Shown: in pieces, positions 1 through 8,347 of the stretch | How the letters are laid out: each line of letters starts with the position of its first letter | How positions within the stretch are numbered: position 1 is the stretch's first letter | Assembly (NCBI GenBank): GCA_003136575.1 | Contig: PLEX01000214.1 | Location: 1 to 43,029 of the forward strand | DNA: 43,029 bases | Source of the DNA: Bryobacterales bacterium | GTDB lineage: Bacteria > Acidobacteriota > Terriglobia > Bryobacterales > Bryobacteraceae | Reading direction: 5' to 3' | The notes under the pieces: generated by a model | What the model saw: only the letters and a program-made list of their open reading frames with translations | What the model was told of the DNA's origin: nothing | Database searches by the model: none | Made by a program: the position numbers and the translations under genes

Positions 1-609
1 TACAACATCGACAGCGGCGCCTTTACGGCCATCACGGCGGGTTCGGAGACGGACCTGTTTCAAAACGCGAGCGGAACGACGGCCGTGACGTTTACTACTG
101 CGGTCGGAAGCGGCGACACGCTGCCGGATGCGATTGCCACGGCGAACACCCAGCTTGCCGGGACGGGAATCACTGCGGTACTGGACGCCGCCGGAACGGG
201 TATCTCCTTCCAGAGCACCGGCGCTTTCAGCGTCAGCCAGACCACGGCTGCGGGGACCGGCTCGGTTTTCCCGGCCGGCGTGCTGACGGTGAACAAGCCG
301 ACCGCCGGTTCGACCCAAACGGGTAACGCGCTTGCCGCTCTTACCGCGCTGACACAAGCCATCGACAATCTCGGCCTCGTACAAGGCCAGGTCGGCGCGG
401 GCGAGAACAAGCTGCAATATGCCTCGAATCTGGCGCAGTCGCAGATCACCAACGTCTCGGCGGCCGAATCCGGCATTCGCGACGCCGATGTCGCGGCGGC
501 GGCGGCCAACCTGACCAAGGCGCAGGTGCTGCAACAGACGTCGCTGGCGGCGCTGTCTCAGGCTAACTCCGCCCCGCAGGCGGTATTGGCGCTTCTGAAG
601 AACTTCTAA
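1..609 (+). CDS. fliC: Flagellin, C-terminal part (5' truncated by window edge)
   Basis: Frame 1 is open from the first base, so the gene starts before the window. The last ~80 residues are a typical flagellin C-terminal D0/D1 helix: an asparagine/glutamine-rich amphipathic stretch with GAGENKLQYASN, SQITNVSAAESGIRDADVAAA and a QANSAPQAVLALLKNF-type end. The upstream ~120 residues are Thr/Ala/Gly-rich, as expected for the surface-exposed variable domain. The product polymerises into the flagellar filament after export through the flagellar type III system. It lies directly upstream of fliD, the filament cap gene, in the same direction. The family call is firm. The exact paralogue and the full length cannot be seen. 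Confidence 0.93.
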   Translation, partial: YNIDSGAFTAITAGSETDLFQNASGTTAVTFTTAVGSGDTLPDAIATANTQLAGTGITAVLDAAGTGISFQSTGAFSVSQTTAAGTGSVFPAGVLTVNKPTAGSTQTGNALAALTALTQAIDNLGLVQGQVGAGENKLQYASNLAQSQITNVSAAESGIRDADVAAAAANLTKAQVLQQTSLAALSQANSAPQAVLALLKNF

Positions 610-617
610 TGAGTGAG

Positions 618-656
618 ATTCCGGGCCGGAGCTGAAACGCAGTCCCGGCCCGGAAT
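618..656 (+). terminator. Perfect 12-bp inverted repeat between flagellin gene and fliD
   Basis: The arms at 618-629 (ATTCCGGGCCGG) and 645-656 (CCGGCCCGGAAT) are exact reverse complements separated by a 15-nt loop. It begins nine bases after the flagellin stop codon and ends ten bases before the fliD ATG. There is no U-tract, so it is not a textbook intrinsic terminator. It could cap and stabilise the abundant flagellin mRNA, attenuate read-through into fliD, or hide the fliD leader. Confidence 0.55.
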
Positions 657-666
657 ATGAAATCGA

Positions 667-2067
667 ATGTCGACATCCACCACTTCAGCCGCGACCGCAG
701 CCCAGACCTTCAGCGGGCAAAGCCAGTTTGCCGCCAGCCTTCAACAGGTGATTACCCGGGCGGTGGGCATCGCTTCTCTGCCGCTCGATTCGGATCAGGC
801 GACGCTGACCACTCTGAACGGTCAGCAGACCGCGCTTCAGGGGCTGGACACCGACTTCACCAGCCTTCAAACCTCGATTAACAACATTCAGACGGCACTG
901 ACCTCCAGTTCTCTTACCACGTCCGTTTCCAATGGATCCGTGGTCAGCGCCAGCCTCGGAGCCGGGGCGGCAGCGGGCGCTTATTCCATTGTGGTGGACG
1001 ATCTCGGAGCCTATTCGACGGCCCTTAGCAATGCAGGTTCGACGCCGGTGACCGATCCCACGTCGCAGGGAATCAGTTCGTCGACGACGCTGACTCTGAA
1101 TATTAACGGCAATCTCACAACCATTACCCCCGCCTCCACTTCGCTCGACGATCTTGCCAGCGCCATCAATTCCCAGGCGGCGGGACAGGTCCAGGCGACC
1201 GTGGTGAACGTAGGTTCTACCGCTTCGCCCGATTACCGGCTTTCTCTTACCGCGTCGCAACTGGGTCCGACAACCATCGACCTGACCGACTCAACGGATA
1301 CGAGCGTGATCAATGAGTCCGTCGCCGGTTCTCTCGCTACCTACCAGGTTGCGGGGCAGCCCGATGTCCTGAGCAGCGATTCCCGCACCGTCACGCTCGC
1401 TCCCGGGCTGGCCGTGAACCTGCTCAGCCAAAGTACTTCGGGCCAGGCCACGACCATTACGGTCGCCAACGATCCGACCGCCCTTTCGAGCGCGTTCAGT
1501 TCGTTTGCCCAGACGTATAACCAGGCGGTCACCGATCTGGCGCAGCACCACGGCCAGAGCGGCGGCGCGCTCGAGGGGGACAGCATCGTCAGCACGCTGA
1601 CCAATGTGCTGCAACAGCTCTCAAACTTCAGCAACGGCAGCCCGGAGACTTCCCTTGCCAATTTCGGCATCACAGTGAACGACACCGGGCAATTGTCAGT
1701 CGATGGGACTACATTCGCCAGCGCCGCCGACGCAAACTTTTCGACACTGGTCGCCACACTGGGGGGCACCAGCACGGGTGGCTTTCTGCAGGCGGCAACT
1801 AATGCCCTTAACAGCGTGGAAGACCCGACCCAGGGCGCGCTGAAGATTGAGGAAAACACGGTAACTAACGAGATCACGGCGCAGAATACCACGATCACGA
1901 ACGAACAAGCCAAGATCACTCAGCTACAGACCAATATCACGGCGCAGATGGTCCAGGCGGACGCCGCCATTTCCGCGCTCGAAAGCCAGCTCTCCTATGT
2001 CAACGGTCTCTTCTTCTCTATTACCGGCAACAACAATAATCCGACAGCGAGCACAACAGTGGGATGA
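667..2067 (+). CDS. fliD: Flagellar filament cap protein FliD (hook-associated protein 2)
   Basis: FliD caps the growing filament and guides flagellin folding at the tip. The 466-residue length is normal. The N-terminal region (about residues 15-110) carries the FliD_N pattern with a GIASLPLDSDQATLTTLNGQQTALQ helix leading to a helical coiled stretch. The C-terminal ~60 residues are a predicted coiled coil rich in Gln/Thr (ITAQNTTITNEQAKITQLQTNI), ending near QADAAISALESQLSYVNGLF, the usual FliD_C signature. I chose the ATG at 667; an ATG at 657 is in another frame. No clear Shine-Dalgarno is visible because the leader falls in the inverted repeat just upstream. The 3' end overlaps the next ORF by 71 bp. 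Confidence 0.93.
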   Translation: MSTSTTSAATAAQTFSGQSQFAASLQQVITRAVGIASLPLDSDQATLTTLNGQQTALQGLDTDFTSLQTSINNIQTALTSSSLTTSVSNGSVVSASLGAGAAAGAYSIVVDDLGAYSTALSNAGSTPVTDPTSQGISSSTTLTLNINGNLTTITPASTSLDDLASAINSQAAGQVQATVVNVGSTASPDYRLSLTASQLGPTTIDLTDSTDTSVINESVAGSLATYQVAGQPDVLSSDSRTVTLAPGLAVNLLSQSTSGQATTITVANDPTALSSAFSSFAQTYNQAVTDLAQHHGQSGGALEGDSIVSTLTNVLQQLSNFSNGSPETSLANFGITVNDTGQLSVDGTTFASAADANFSTLVATLGGTSTGGFLQAATNALNSVEDPTQGALKIEENTVTNEITAQNTTITNEQAKITQLQTNITAQMVQADAAISALESQLSYVNGLFFSITGNNNNPTASTTVG

Positions 2068-2341
2068 GGCCGACGTCCTGGGTTGCCTCGAGAAGTGCAT
2101 CCGGCAGGGCGACTGGAGTGCCGTCGCTGGCCTCACGGATCGAATCGGCAGCGACCGCCTTCCCGAAACACGCGACGAACTCGCCGAATGTATCCTGCAA
2201 CTCAAACGCGTTCTCATCGCCGCCCGCGTCGCCCGCGCCAACCTTGCCACATCCCTGTCCCGCGTAAGGGCCGCCGCCAGATTCTCAAGCTCCCTGCAGG
2301 TTCACGAGCGCCATAGATTTGCCGAGCCGACAGATTTTTGA
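1997..2341 (+). CDS. Small hypothetical protein in the fliS/fliT position
   Basis: I do not recognise the 114-residue product. It sits between fliD and flgB, where many bacteria place the export chaperones FliS and FliT. The core (about residues 22-100) is predicted helical with many charges (EADVLGCLEKCIRQ, ETRDELAECILQLKRVLIAARVARANLA), which fits a FliT/FlgN-like helical bundle, but no diagnostic motif supports that assignment. The only ATG in frame lies 71 bp inside fliD, an unusually long overlap; no ATG, GTG or TTG follows in the unique part. The true start may therefore be a non-standard codon, or translation may be coupled to fliD. Confidence 0.5.
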   Translation: MSTVSSSLLPATTIIRQRAQQWDEADVLGCLEKCIRQGDWSAVAGLTDRIGSDRLPETRDELAECILQLKRVLIAARVARANLATSLSRVRAAARFSSSLQVHERHRFAEPTDF

Positions 2342-2413
2342 CGCCGGAAGGACGATCCTCGTCAAGTGTTCTGAACCACTTACCCCTGGTGATCCGATTG
2401 CACCCCGCGAGGT

Positions 2414-2755
2414 ATGTCTCTGGCGAGTGGAGGTCTCGACCTCGGTTCCTATCTGACCTGGCTGGCAAGACGCCAGGAGGTCGTTGCCTCCAACATCGCC
2501 AATGCCGACACGCCAGGCTACAGAACCCGGGACGTCGGTATGCCGGGCGACTTCTCTTCGGTTTTTGCGCAATTCACGCCCGTGGTCGAAGAAGCCCAGG
2601 GCCTGGTAACGCGCAACGACGGCAATAATGTCAGTATCGACCGCGAATCCCGGCTGCTTGCCGAGAACGACATCCGCTTTAACCTCGCTACCCAGCTTCT
2701 GAAAGACAAGATCAAGGGCATTCGTTCAGCCATTGAAGAAGGCAGGTCGTCGTGA
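2414..2755 (+). CDS. flgB: Flagellar proximal rod protein FlgB
   Basis: FlgB is one of the proximal rod subunits connecting the MS ring to the distal rod. The 113 residues are near the usual ~130. The conserved rod motif near the N-terminus is present (ARRQEVVASNIANADTPGYR, about residues 18-37), as is the C-terminal amphipathic helix (RFNLATQLLKDKIKGIRSAIEEG). It opens the basal-body part of the locus. The start ATG follows GCGAGGT immediately, leaving poor Shine-Dalgarno spacing, but the N-terminus fits the family. The stop codon overlaps the GTG start of flgC (GTGA), indicating translational coupling. Confidence 0.95.
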   Translation: MSLASGGLDLGSYLTWLARRQEVVASNIANADTPGYRTRDVGMPGDFSSVFAQFTPVVEEAQGLVTRNDGNNVSIDRESRLLAENDIRFNLATQLLKDKIKGIRSAIEEGRSS

Positions 2756-3189
2756 GTCTGTTTGGCTCGATATCGGTGAGCGCTTCCGGCATGGAAGCGC
2801 AAAGGATTCGCGCCGAGCTGATCGCGGAGAATATGGCCAATGCCGACACCACGCGCACGCCGAACGGCGGTCCTTATCGCCGGAAAGATGCCGTCTTTAC
2901 CACCGCCCCGGTTCAGAATTCATTTGCGGGAACGCTTGCCGAATTTAACGCCGGCGGGACACAGGGTGTGACGGTGTCGAGCGTCACTGTGGACCAAAGC
3001 GATCCGGAACGGCGCTATCTGCCGGGCCATCCCGACGCGGATGCGGACGGATATGTCGCTTTTCCGAAAATCAATCCCGCGGAAGAAATGGTCGATCTTA
3101 TGGGCGCGTCGCGAGGTTACGAAGCCAATGTGGCGGCGATCTCCACCGTTAAAGACATGATCGGCCGGTCACTGGAACTGTTCAAGTAA
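2752..3189 (+). CDS. flgC: Flagellar proximal rod protein FlgC
   Basis: FlgC is a proximal rod subunit. The 145-residue length matches the family. The N-terminal rod motif is SASGMEAQRIRAELIAENMANADTTRT and the C-terminal part has the FlgC/FlgG end with VDLMGASRGYEANVAAISTVKDMI. Translation begins at GTG, whose last two bases enter the flgB stop codon. The order flgB-flgC-fliE-fliF is the classic arrangement in many phyla. Confidence 0.95.
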   Translation: MSLFGSISVSASGMEAQRIRAELIAENMANADTTRTPNGGPYRRKDAVFTTAPVQNSFAGTLAEFNAGGTQGVTVSSVTVDQSDPERRYLPGHPDADADGYVAFPKINPAEEMVDLMGASRGYEANVAAISTVKDMIGRSLELFK

Positions 3190-3214
3190 TGTCCGCCGTC
3201 TTCCGAGGTTAACA

Positions 3215-3508
3215 ATGAATATTTCATTCCAACCAATATCGATTTCTGAATCCGCGTCTCCGGCAACCACGAGGACGGGATCGTCGACCGGAGGCTTCGC
3301 CGGCGCCATCAGCGCCGCTATCGGAAACGTGGAAGCCGCGCAATCGCAGGCGCAGGTGGCGGCATCGGATTTCCTTGTGCACGGCAACGGCGACGTTCAT
3401 ACGGTGGCGCTCGCGGCTCAGAGCGCCGAGCTTTCGCTTGAGCTGTTTCAGCAGGTCCGGAATAAGTTTGTCTCGGCGTACCAGGAAATCATGAAAATGC
3501 CGATGTAG
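3215..3508 (+). CDS. fliE: MS-ring/rod junction protein FliE
   Basis: FliE joins the FliF ring to the FlgB rod and is exported early. The 97-residue length is standard. The C-terminal half carries the diagnostic pattern: a helix with the HGNGDVHTVALAAQSAELSLELFQQVRNK stretch, then SAYQEIMKMPM, matching the family-wide 'Y-x-E-I-x-x-M' ending. The N-terminal third is low-complexity Ser/Thr/Gly. The gap to flgC is 25 bp. Confidence 0.94.
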   Translation: MNISFQPISISESASPATTRTGSSTGGFAGAISAAIGNVEAAQSQAQVAASDFLVHGNGDVHTVALAAQSAELSLELFQQVRNKFVSAYQEIMKMPM

Positions 3509-3516
3509 CGGGGTCG

Positions 3517-3540
3517 TCCGCAACGAGCGGGAGTTGCGGA
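3517..3540 (+). other. Short hairpin between fliE and fliF
   Basis: TCCGCAAC and GTTGCGGA form an 8-bp perfect stem with an 8-nt loop in the 64-bp gap between fliE and fliF. There is no T-run. It could modulate relative expression of the two genes, or be chance. Confidence 0.3.
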
Positions 3541-3572
3541 AAGTTCGCGTGGCGAAAACTACACCCTGACAA

Positions 3573-5255
3573 ATGAACCAGATCATCCGGTTATGGAATT
3601 CCTTCAGCACGGCTCAGCGCATCTCGCTGGTTCTGGTGCCCGTCCTGCTGCTGGCGATAGGCGCCGGCGTCGCCAGGTGGAAGCACGATTCCGATTTCCG
3701 CATTTTAATGTCTTCTCTCGAAGTCGAAGACGCCTCGGCCGTGACCCAGAAGATTAAAGAGGCTGGCATCGAATATCGCCTCGACGAAACGGGTACCACC
3801 GTTATGGTTCCCTCCGAACGGCTGGCGGATGCCCGGCTTGCCCTCGCGGGAGCGGGTATGCCGCGCTCCGGGCGTATCGGCTTCGAGCTGTTCGACCACG
3901 CCAACCTCGGCGCCAGCGATTTCACCGAACAGGTCAACTATCAGCGAGCCCTCGAAGGCGAATTGGAACATACGGTTTCCACTCTCGCCGAAGTGCAACG
4001 GGCGAGAATACACATAACCGCGGGCAAAGAGTCGGTTTTTCTCGATTCGCGACAGCCGGCGAAGGCGACGGTCGTCCTCAAGCTGCGGACGCAGACGCGC
4101 ATCCGCCAATCTAGCGTTACCGCCATCGCCAACCTCGTGGCGAGCGCCGTCGACGGATTGACTCCGGAGGCGGTTTCCATCATTGACGACAGCGGGCGTC
4201 TGTTGAACCGGCCGCCGGCCGCCGACGTCGATACCAGGACGGCTGAAACGAACCTCGAGTTCCGCCAACGGCTCGAATCCGAATATCAGGCGAAGCTTGG
4301 AAGCGCGCTCGAGCCTCTGCTCGGCGAGGGCAAATTCAGAACCGGCGTCAGCGTCGACTGCGATTTTACGAACGTCGATCAGAGCGACGAGATTTACGAC
4401 TCCGCCAAATCCGCCACGCTTACCTCGCAGGTAACCGAGGAATCGACAGGCACGGGAATCGCCGGCGGAACGCCCGGCACAGCGTCCAATTTGCCCTCGC
4501 CTCCGGCCAGGGCTGCGGGAAGCGCGACCGGTATCGTGCGCAGGACCGAAAACCTCTCCTACCAGCCGAGCCGGACGGTACGCCACGTGGTGAATCCCCG
4601 GGGTGCGATACGAAAAATCTCGACGGTCGTTCTCGTAGACCATGTCATTCATTGGGACGGCACCGGCTCGAAGGCGAAAAAGACCATCGTCGCGCCGAGC
4701 GCAGACGTCCTGAAAGCGGTCCACGACGTTGTAGCGGGCATTATTGCCTTCGACGACAAACGGGGCGATCAGATAACGGTTGAGGCGTTGCCGTTCGAAA
4801 GTACGGTGGATGCGGAGCCGCCGTTGGGGCCGGCGCCCATCGGTGGACAAAAAGCCCCCGGAGCCGATAAGAAACAGCTGATGATCCTCGGGGGCGTGGC
4901 CCTGGCAGTGGTTATTCTGGTCGCCGGGGCCGTATTCATGATGATGCGCCGACGTCAAAAAGCCGCGATTGCGGCCGATACCGCTCAAACCGCCATCGAG
5001 GGTGAATTGGATCTTGCGGAGGCACTGCCGCCGCCTATCAGCGGCGCCGAAGAACTGGAACGCCAGATCAAGGAAGGTGAGGAGCAGCAGGCCAGACTGG
5101 AATCCGAGATCATGAAACGGATCAAGCTTCCGGCCGCGACCAAAGCCACCGAAGTTCTCATCCGCCATGTGCGCGAGGTGACACAGAAGGATCCCGCGAC
5201 GGCCGCTGCCGTGCTGCGAACCTGGTTGTCGGACACGGGAGGTAAACGATCATGA
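3573..5255 (+). CDS. fliF: Flagellar MS-ring protein FliF
   Basis: FliF forms the membrane MS ring that houses the export gate and carries FliG on its cytoplasmic face. The 560 residues are normal. There is a first membrane segment at about residues 17-35, a YscJ/FliF periplasmic ring-building domain (about 45-230, including LAGAGMPRSGRIGFELFD and the VNYQRALEGELEHTVSTLAEVQRARIHI stretch) and a second FliF C domain. A second membrane helix lies at about 436-457 and a cytoplasmic tail binds FliG. The stop overlaps the fliG start (ATGA). Confidence 0.96.
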   Translation: MNQIIRLWNSFSTAQRISLVLVPVLLLAIGAGVARWKHDSDFRILMSSLEVEDASAVTQKIKEAGIEYRLDETGTTVMVPSERLADARLALAGAGMPRSGRIGFELFDHANLGASDFTEQVNYQRALEGELEHTVSTLAEVQRARIHITAGKESVFLDSRQPAKATVVLKLRTQTRIRQSSVTAIANLVASAVDGLTPEAVSIIDDSGRLLNRPPAADVDTRTAETNLEFRQRLESEYQAKLGSALEPLLGEGKFRTGVSVDCDFTNVDQSDEIYDSAKSATLTSQVTEESTGTGIAGGTPGTASNLPSPPARAAGSATGIVRRTENLSYQPSRTVRHVVNPRGAIRKISTVVLVDHVIHWDGTGSKAKKTIVAPSADVLKAVHDVVAGIIAFDDKRGDQITVEALPFESTVDAEPPLGPAPIGGQKAPGADKKQLMILGGVALAVVILVAGAVFMMMRRRQKAAIAADTAQTAIEGELDLAEALPPPISGAEELERQIKEGEEQQARLESEIMKRIKLPAATKATEVLIRHVREVTQKDPATAAAVLRTWLSDTGGKRS

Positions 5256-6283
5256 CACCTGCGCCATCGGCCGAGCGGGTCGAGATGAACGGCGTGCGCA
5301 AAGCGGCAACGCTTATGCTCCTCATGGGTGAGGAGATCAGTGCGCTCGTTCTGCGCGAACTGAGCGAAGGTGAAGTGCAGGTAGTGGCGCGCGAGATCGC
5401 GCGCATCGAGTCGATGACTTCGGAGCAGGCCGAGGCGGCGCTCGAAGAGTTCTACCAGATGAACGTGGCGCACGATTTCGCGGTGCGCGGCGGCCTCGAT
5501 TACGCAAAGAAAATGCTGACAACGGCCTTCGGTCCGGACGCGGGGAAGAAGCTCGTCGATCGTCTGGTCATGATGATGGGCGGCGAGTACGCTCACCTGG
5601 ACGTCCTTCAGAAAGCCGATCCCCAGCAGCTTGCCCGCTTCATCCACAACGAGCATCCGCAGACCATCGCGCTCGTCCTGTCGCACCTGAGCTCGGCTTC
5701 GGCGGCAAGTCTGCTTTACTCCCTGCCACCGGAACTCAGGCCCGACGTCGCGCTCAGAATGGCGAATCTGGACCAGATTACGCCGGAAATCGTTAACAAG
5801 ATCGCCAAAGTTATCGGCGACAAACTTCAGTCGATCGGCCAGTTCAGCCGGGAATCTTACGGCGGCGTGCGCGCGGTGTCGGAAATATTTAATCAACTGG
5901 ATGCGGGCGCCAGCAAAGACATTCTCGACGTCATCGAGTCGCAGAATCCCAATCTGGTCGAGACGATCCGGCAACTGATGTTCGTATTCGAGGATCTGGT
6001 GAATATCGACGCCAACCAGCTGAAGGAAATCACGGCCCGGATCGACCGCAAAGTGCTCACCGTCGCGCTGAAAGGCACGAGTGGCAAGCTGAAAGAACAT
6101 TTCTTCTCCACCATGTCGGCTCGTGGCGTCGAAATGCTTAAGGAAGATATCGAATCCATGGGGCCCGTCAAGATCAAGGACGTGGAAGGGTCACAGCAGC
6201 AGATTATCGCTCTGGTTCGCCAACTCGACGCCGAAGGCGTCATCTCTCTGAAGGGCGGCGGGGCGGAACAATATGTTGTCTAA
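5252..6283 (+). CDS. fliG: Flagellar motor switch protein FliG
   Basis: FliG couples the stator ion flux to rotor torque and to direction switching. The 343 residues and three-domain layout are standard. The N-terminal domain binds FliF, the middle domain contains the hallmark EHPQTIALVLSHL (about residue 133 onward), and the C-terminal domain has the charged torque helix with DRKVLTVALKGTSGKLKEHFFSTMS. The start ATG overlaps the fliF stop by four bases. The 3' end overlaps fliH by 11 bases, so the three genes are probably made from one transcript with coupled translation. Confidence 0.97.
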   Translation: MTPAPSAERVEMNGVRKAATLMLLMGEEISALVLRELSEGEVQVVAREIARIESMTSEQAEAALEEFYQMNVAHDFAVRGGLDYAKKMLTTAFGPDAGKKLVDRLVMMMGGEYAHLDVLQKADPQQLARFIHNEHPQTIALVLSHLSSASAASLLYSLPPELRPDVALRMANLDQITPEIVNKIAKVIGDKLQSIGQFSRESYGGVRAVSEIFNQLDAGASKDILDVIESQNPNLVETIRQLMFVFEDLVNIDANQLKEITARIDRKVLTVALKGTSGKLKEHFFSTMSARGVEMLKEDIESMGPVKIKDVEGSQQQIIALVRQLDAEGVISLKGGGAEQYVV

Positions 6284-6950
6284 GGTGCATAAGGGCGAAA
6301 GCGCCCGCCATATTCAGGCGATGAGCTTTGGCGCAGCCGTTCCCGCGCTGAGTTCCGTTACCCCGGTTCCCGCGGCCAACGAGCCGGCGAAAACCCCGGA
6401 AAAGGCGGGCCCGAGTGAAGAGCATTCGATCTTGCTGGACAAAATAGCCGCCCTCGAAAACGAAGTGGTCACGGTCCGGCGGGAAGCATTTGAAGCGGGC
6501 CATAGTCAGGGTGAGCAAAAGGCGCGGGCGGCCGTTGCGCCCGTGATCGAGCGCATGAATGCAACGGTTGCCGAACTGGTCAATATGCGGCCCGATCTCC
6601 GGCGTCGCGCGGAGAAGGATGCGGTCGGACTCGCTTTGCAGATTGCCCGGCGTGTGCTCCACCGCGAGTTGAGCGTCGATTGCAATGCGCTGAACGCGTT
6701 GGCGAGGGTCGTTTTCGACCGCGTGGCGCGCGCTGAATCGTGGCAATTAACGGTACACCCTCAGTTCGCCGACGCGATTCGCGGTTCGCTTCCCGCGGCC
6801 AGTCTGAGCAAAGTGCGGGTCGAGGCCGACCCCTCCTGTGCGCCGGGTACTCTGGTCGCCCGCTGCGCCGAGGGTGTGATCGATGCTTCAGTCGATAGTC
6901 AGCTGTCCGAAATCACCCGCGGTCTGGCGGACAGGCTGACCAGAAAATGA
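6273..6950 (+). CDS. fliH: Flagellar export ATPase regulator FliH
   Basis: FliH is the peripheral stator that holds the FliI ATPase at the export gate and inhibits it in solution. The product has 225 residues: a disordered Ala/Pro N-terminus, a charged coiled segment (about 48-90, LLDKIAALENEVVTVRREAFEAG) and the globular C-terminal domain (about 105-222), with ALQIARRVLHRELSVD and SWQLTVHPQFADAI matching the FliH/HrpE/YscL family. The assignment also rests on position directly before fliI. The start overlaps the end of fliG. Confidence 0.88.
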   Translation: MLSKVHKGESARHIQAMSFGAAVPALSSVTPVPAANEPAKTPEKAGPSEEHSILLDKIAALENEVVTVRREAFEAGHSQGEQKARAAVAPVIERMNATVAELVNMRPDLRRRAEKDAVGLALQIARRVLHRELSVDCNALNALARVVFDRVARAESWQLTVHPQFADAIRGSLPAASLSKVRVEADPSCAPGTLVARCAEGVIDASVDSQLSEITRGLADRLTRK

Positions 6951-6960
6951 CCGCCGGAAA

Positions 6961-8331
6961 GTGACAATGCCGCAGGCCGCATCCCGTGATATTCCGCGTC
7001 CTCCCCGCTCCGTTGACGGCGACCTCGACTTCAGCCAGTTCACCGCCATTCTCGACAGGATCGATCCAATCTGCATGGCGGGGGAAGTCGTCGAACTGGT
7101 TGGCCTGCTGGTTGAATCCCGCGGACCATCGGTGGCAGTGGGCGATTTTTGCGAAATCCGTACGCGTTCCGGGAAAGGGATCCGTACCCAGGTTGTCGGC
7201 TTCCGCGACGGCAGGGTGTTGTCGATGCCGCTTGAGGAAACCGGCGGACTCAGCCTGGGCGACTCCATTGTGGCCCGGGGCGGGGAAGCCACCGTCGACG
7301 TCTCGCCGCAATTGCTTGGCCGGGTGCTCGATGGCTTCGGCGCGCCCATGGACGGGGGGCCGCATATCCCCGTGCTGGAAACCCGGCCGCTCCATTCCGC
7401 GCCGCCAAATCCGCTCGAGCGCGAACACATCAGCGAGAAGCTGATCACCGGCATTCGCGCCATTGACGGATTGCTTCCCTGCGGCAAAGGGCAGCGCATC
7501 GGCATTTTCGGAGGCAGCGGAGTGGGAAAAAGTACGTTGCTGGGTTCGATGGCGCGCTCCAGTTCGGCGGGCGTTAATGTCATCGCTCTGATCGGGGAAC
7601 GCAACCGTGAAGTTCGCGAGTTTCTGGAACACGATTTGGGTCCGGAGGGAATGCGCCGCTCGGTCGTTATTGTGGCGACATCCGACAGGCCCGCCCCCCT
7701 TCGCGTCCGGGCCTGCTTCGTCGCGCTCGCCATCGCCGAGTATTTTCGCGACCGCGGCGAAGATGTGCTTCTCGTGATGGATTCGATTACTCGTCTCGCG
7801 ATGGCGCAGCGGGAAATCGGTCTGGCGGCGGGCGAACCTCCCAGCCAGAAGGGCTACACGCCTTCCGTATTCAGCCTTCTGCCCAAAGTCTGCGAGCGGG
7901 CCGGCAACTTCAGCGTTGGTTCGATCACGGCATTCTTCACCGTCCTGGTCGAGGGCGACGACTTCAACGAGCCGATCTGCGACGCCGTGCGCGCGATTCT
8001 CGACGGCCATATTACTCTGTCGCCGGACCTCGGCTCGGCGGGGCACTACCCCGCAATACAGATACTCGACTCCGTTAGCCGTCTGCAGTCGAAGCTGGCG
8101 ACGCCGCAGGAGTCGGAATCGGCCCGCCGAATCCGCGAGGCGCTCTCGCTCTATCGCCAGTCCGAAGATCTTATCAACCTCGGAGCGTACGTTTCGGGTT
8201 CCAATGTACGGCTCGACTCAGCGATCCGTTCGCGCGAAGAGATCATGAAGTTTCTGCGGCAGAAACCCACAGAGATATCGACGGGCGCGGATACGGCGAA
8301 GCGCCTGGAAGCCCTGGCGGGCGGCGTCTAA
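6961..8331 (+). CDS. fliI: Flagellum-specific export ATPase FliI
   Basis: FliI hydrolyses ATP to help unfold and deliver flagellar substrates and is homologous to the F1 beta subunit. The 456 residues carry a Walker A motif GGSGVGKS at about 184-191, a Walker B region DVLLVMDSITR near 268 and the downstream GLAAGEPPSQKGYTPSVFS stretch typical of type III export ATPases. The start is GTG at 6961, with an in-frame ATG two codons later as the alternative. The gene lies 10 bp after fliH and 16 bp before fliJ. Confidence 0.97.
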   Translation: MTMPQAASRDIPRPPRSVDGDLDFSQFTAILDRIDPICMAGEVVELVGLLVESRGPSVAVGDFCEIRTRSGKGIRTQVVGFRDGRVLSMPLEETGGLSLGDSIVARGGEATVDVSPQLLGRVLDGFGAPMDGGPHIPVLETRPLHSAPPNPLEREHISEKLITGIRAIDGLLPCGKGQRIGIFGGSGVGKSTLLGSMARSSSAGVNVIALIGERNREVREFLEHDLGPEGMRRSVVIVATSDRPAPLRVRACFVALAIAEYFRDRGEDVLLVMDSITRLAMAQREIGLAAGEPPSQKGYTPSVFSLLPKVCERAGNFSVGSITAFFTVLVEGDDFNEPICDAVRAILDGHITLSPDLGSAGHYPAIQILDSVSRLQSKLATPQESESARRIREALSLYRQSEDLINLGAYVSGSNVRLDSAIRSREEIMKFLRQKPTEISTGADTAKRLEALAGGV

Positions 8332-8347
8332 GGCCAGGGCGCGCCAG

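Noticed and set aside
2387-2402. Sigma-54-like promoter before flgB: TGG, ten bases, TTGCA ending at 2402.
   Set aside because: GG-N10-GC spacing fits, but the rest of the -24 box is poor and transcription would start at the flgB start codon, leaving no leader.
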